DNA of 50,583 nt, taken from the NCBI GenBank assembly GCA_027578815.1, contig JANBTH010000034.1, positions 1 through 50,583 on the forward strand. Reading direction: 5' to 3'. Source of the DNA: Coemansia sp. RSA 1804 (taxonomy: Eukaryota; Kickxellomycota; Kickxellomycetes; Kickxellales; Kickxellaceae). A model generated the notes under the pieces. The model saw nothing but the letters and a program-made list of their open reading frames with translations, had not been told where the DNA came from and did not search any database. Both the position numbers and the translations under genes were made by a program. This document shows positions 50,075-50,583 of this stretch, piece after piece (the stretch's first letter is position 1; the number at the start of each line of letters is the position of its first letter).

Positions 50075-50583
50075 TTCTCTGCACGGTCGATTGTTTGTTT
50101 GTGAGGGAGAGGGAAGGAAAAGGGGGGTTTTCTACTGCCACAGATGGACTGAGCTTCCGAGTTTGTAAAAAAAAGAATATATTTGCGATGGGAGCACCAA
50201 AAGAGAAGAAGAGATTGTTTAATTTGACTCGAGTATTTCTAAGCAGCAAAGCTAGAAATGGATAAAAAAATATTATGCACACAAGATGAGAATACGCAGC
50301 GCCAGAACAGGTTGACGAAAAAAATCCACCAACAATTTTTCTCTCTGATTCCGCCACCGAGACATTATCTTCTTCGTGACTTTTTTTGGGGGGAAAGAAA
50401 AAAGAGGTGCAACTCGACTGTAAACTCAAATAAAAAGACCAGACTCGAATAGAGACGTTTCTGGAAGCGGAATTTCCAGATACACATGTTCACTTTACTC
50501 GGCGATGTTCGAATGCTTCCATTTCGCATCTTTTGACTTTTCTGCGATCTGCTCCATGTGCTAACATGGAGAACGGTAGCCAT
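50075..50583. other. MTAP promoter region, edge of window
   Basis: Holds the MTAP 5' region. An ATG at 50566 (+) begins an open six-codon stretch running off the edge and might be the start of a further gene, but this is too short to claim. Confidence 0.35.

Noticed and set aside
50566..50583. Possible start of a plus-strand gene at the window edge
   Set aside because: Only six codons are visible; the minus strand is also open here.
1..50583. tRNA or other structured RNA genes
   Set aside because: No B-box-like GGTTCGAATCC with a matching cloverleaf was found by eye; a covariance scan was not possible.

Overview
The window is nuclear DNA of a filamentous-type fungus. Genes are mostly single-exon, or carry one or two short GT-AG introns. 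Coding sequence is GC-rich and the spacers are AT-rich and full of homopolymers. The gene content is eukaryotic and fungal: ergosterol enzymes ERG4 and ERG11, an HST3/HST4-type sirtuin, a DNF-type flippase and UBC8. A 4E-T-like eIF4E-binding protein and a CC2D1/Lgd homologue beside these fungal markers suggest an early-diverging lineage (Kickxellales/Coemansia-like or another zoopagomycete). That placement is inference from gene content and compact architecture, not a database match. I see no tRNA, rRNA, CRISPR array or intact transposon.

Layout. 1-936: the 3' part of the sulfite reductase beta subunit (MET5, +). 1191-2477: three-exon UBC8/UBE2H (-). 3127-4074: unknown acidic protein with a hydrophobic N terminus (-). 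5277-8705: two-exon degenerate kinesin-motor protein with a long coiled coil and an AT-hook tail (+). 9112-9904: two-exon DJ-1/PARK7 homologue (+). 10128-10835: PLP2-type phosducin-like protein (-). 11182-12006: EMC3 (-). 12618-15778: three-exon 4E-T-like protein (+), with a GC-AG first intron. 16173-17531: unknown Ser-rich protein (-). 19719-22286: CC2D1/Lgd homologue (+). 22406-23722: HST3/HST4-like sirtuin (-).

Second half. 24813-24980: candidate 55-residue membrane protein (-). 25839-27686: Golgi-type PC-esterase/NXPE-like protein (+). 28483-29928: ERG4 (+), tail-to-tail with ERG11 at 30314-31897 (-). 32628-34304: probable GCR1_C-type DNA-binding protein (-). 36472-39052: two-exon mitochondrial-type PP2C phosphatase, PTC6-like (-). 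39836-41203: SWI/SNF subunit of the SMARCD/SNF12/RSC6 type (+). 42716-48850: two-exon P4-ATPase (+). 49151-50074: methylthioadenosine phosphorylase (-).

Most genes are unrelated housekeeping functions. The functional groupings visible are the convergent ERG4/ERG11 pair, acting at the end and in the middle of ergosterol synthesis, and two sulfur-metabolism genes at opposite ends (sulfite reductase and MTA phosphorylase), which are too far apart to call a cluster. The most unusual gene is the pseudokinesin. Its motor-like fold keeps the landmarks around all three nucleotide-contact regions, but the key residues are gone, and the motor is joined to a DNA-binding-type tail.
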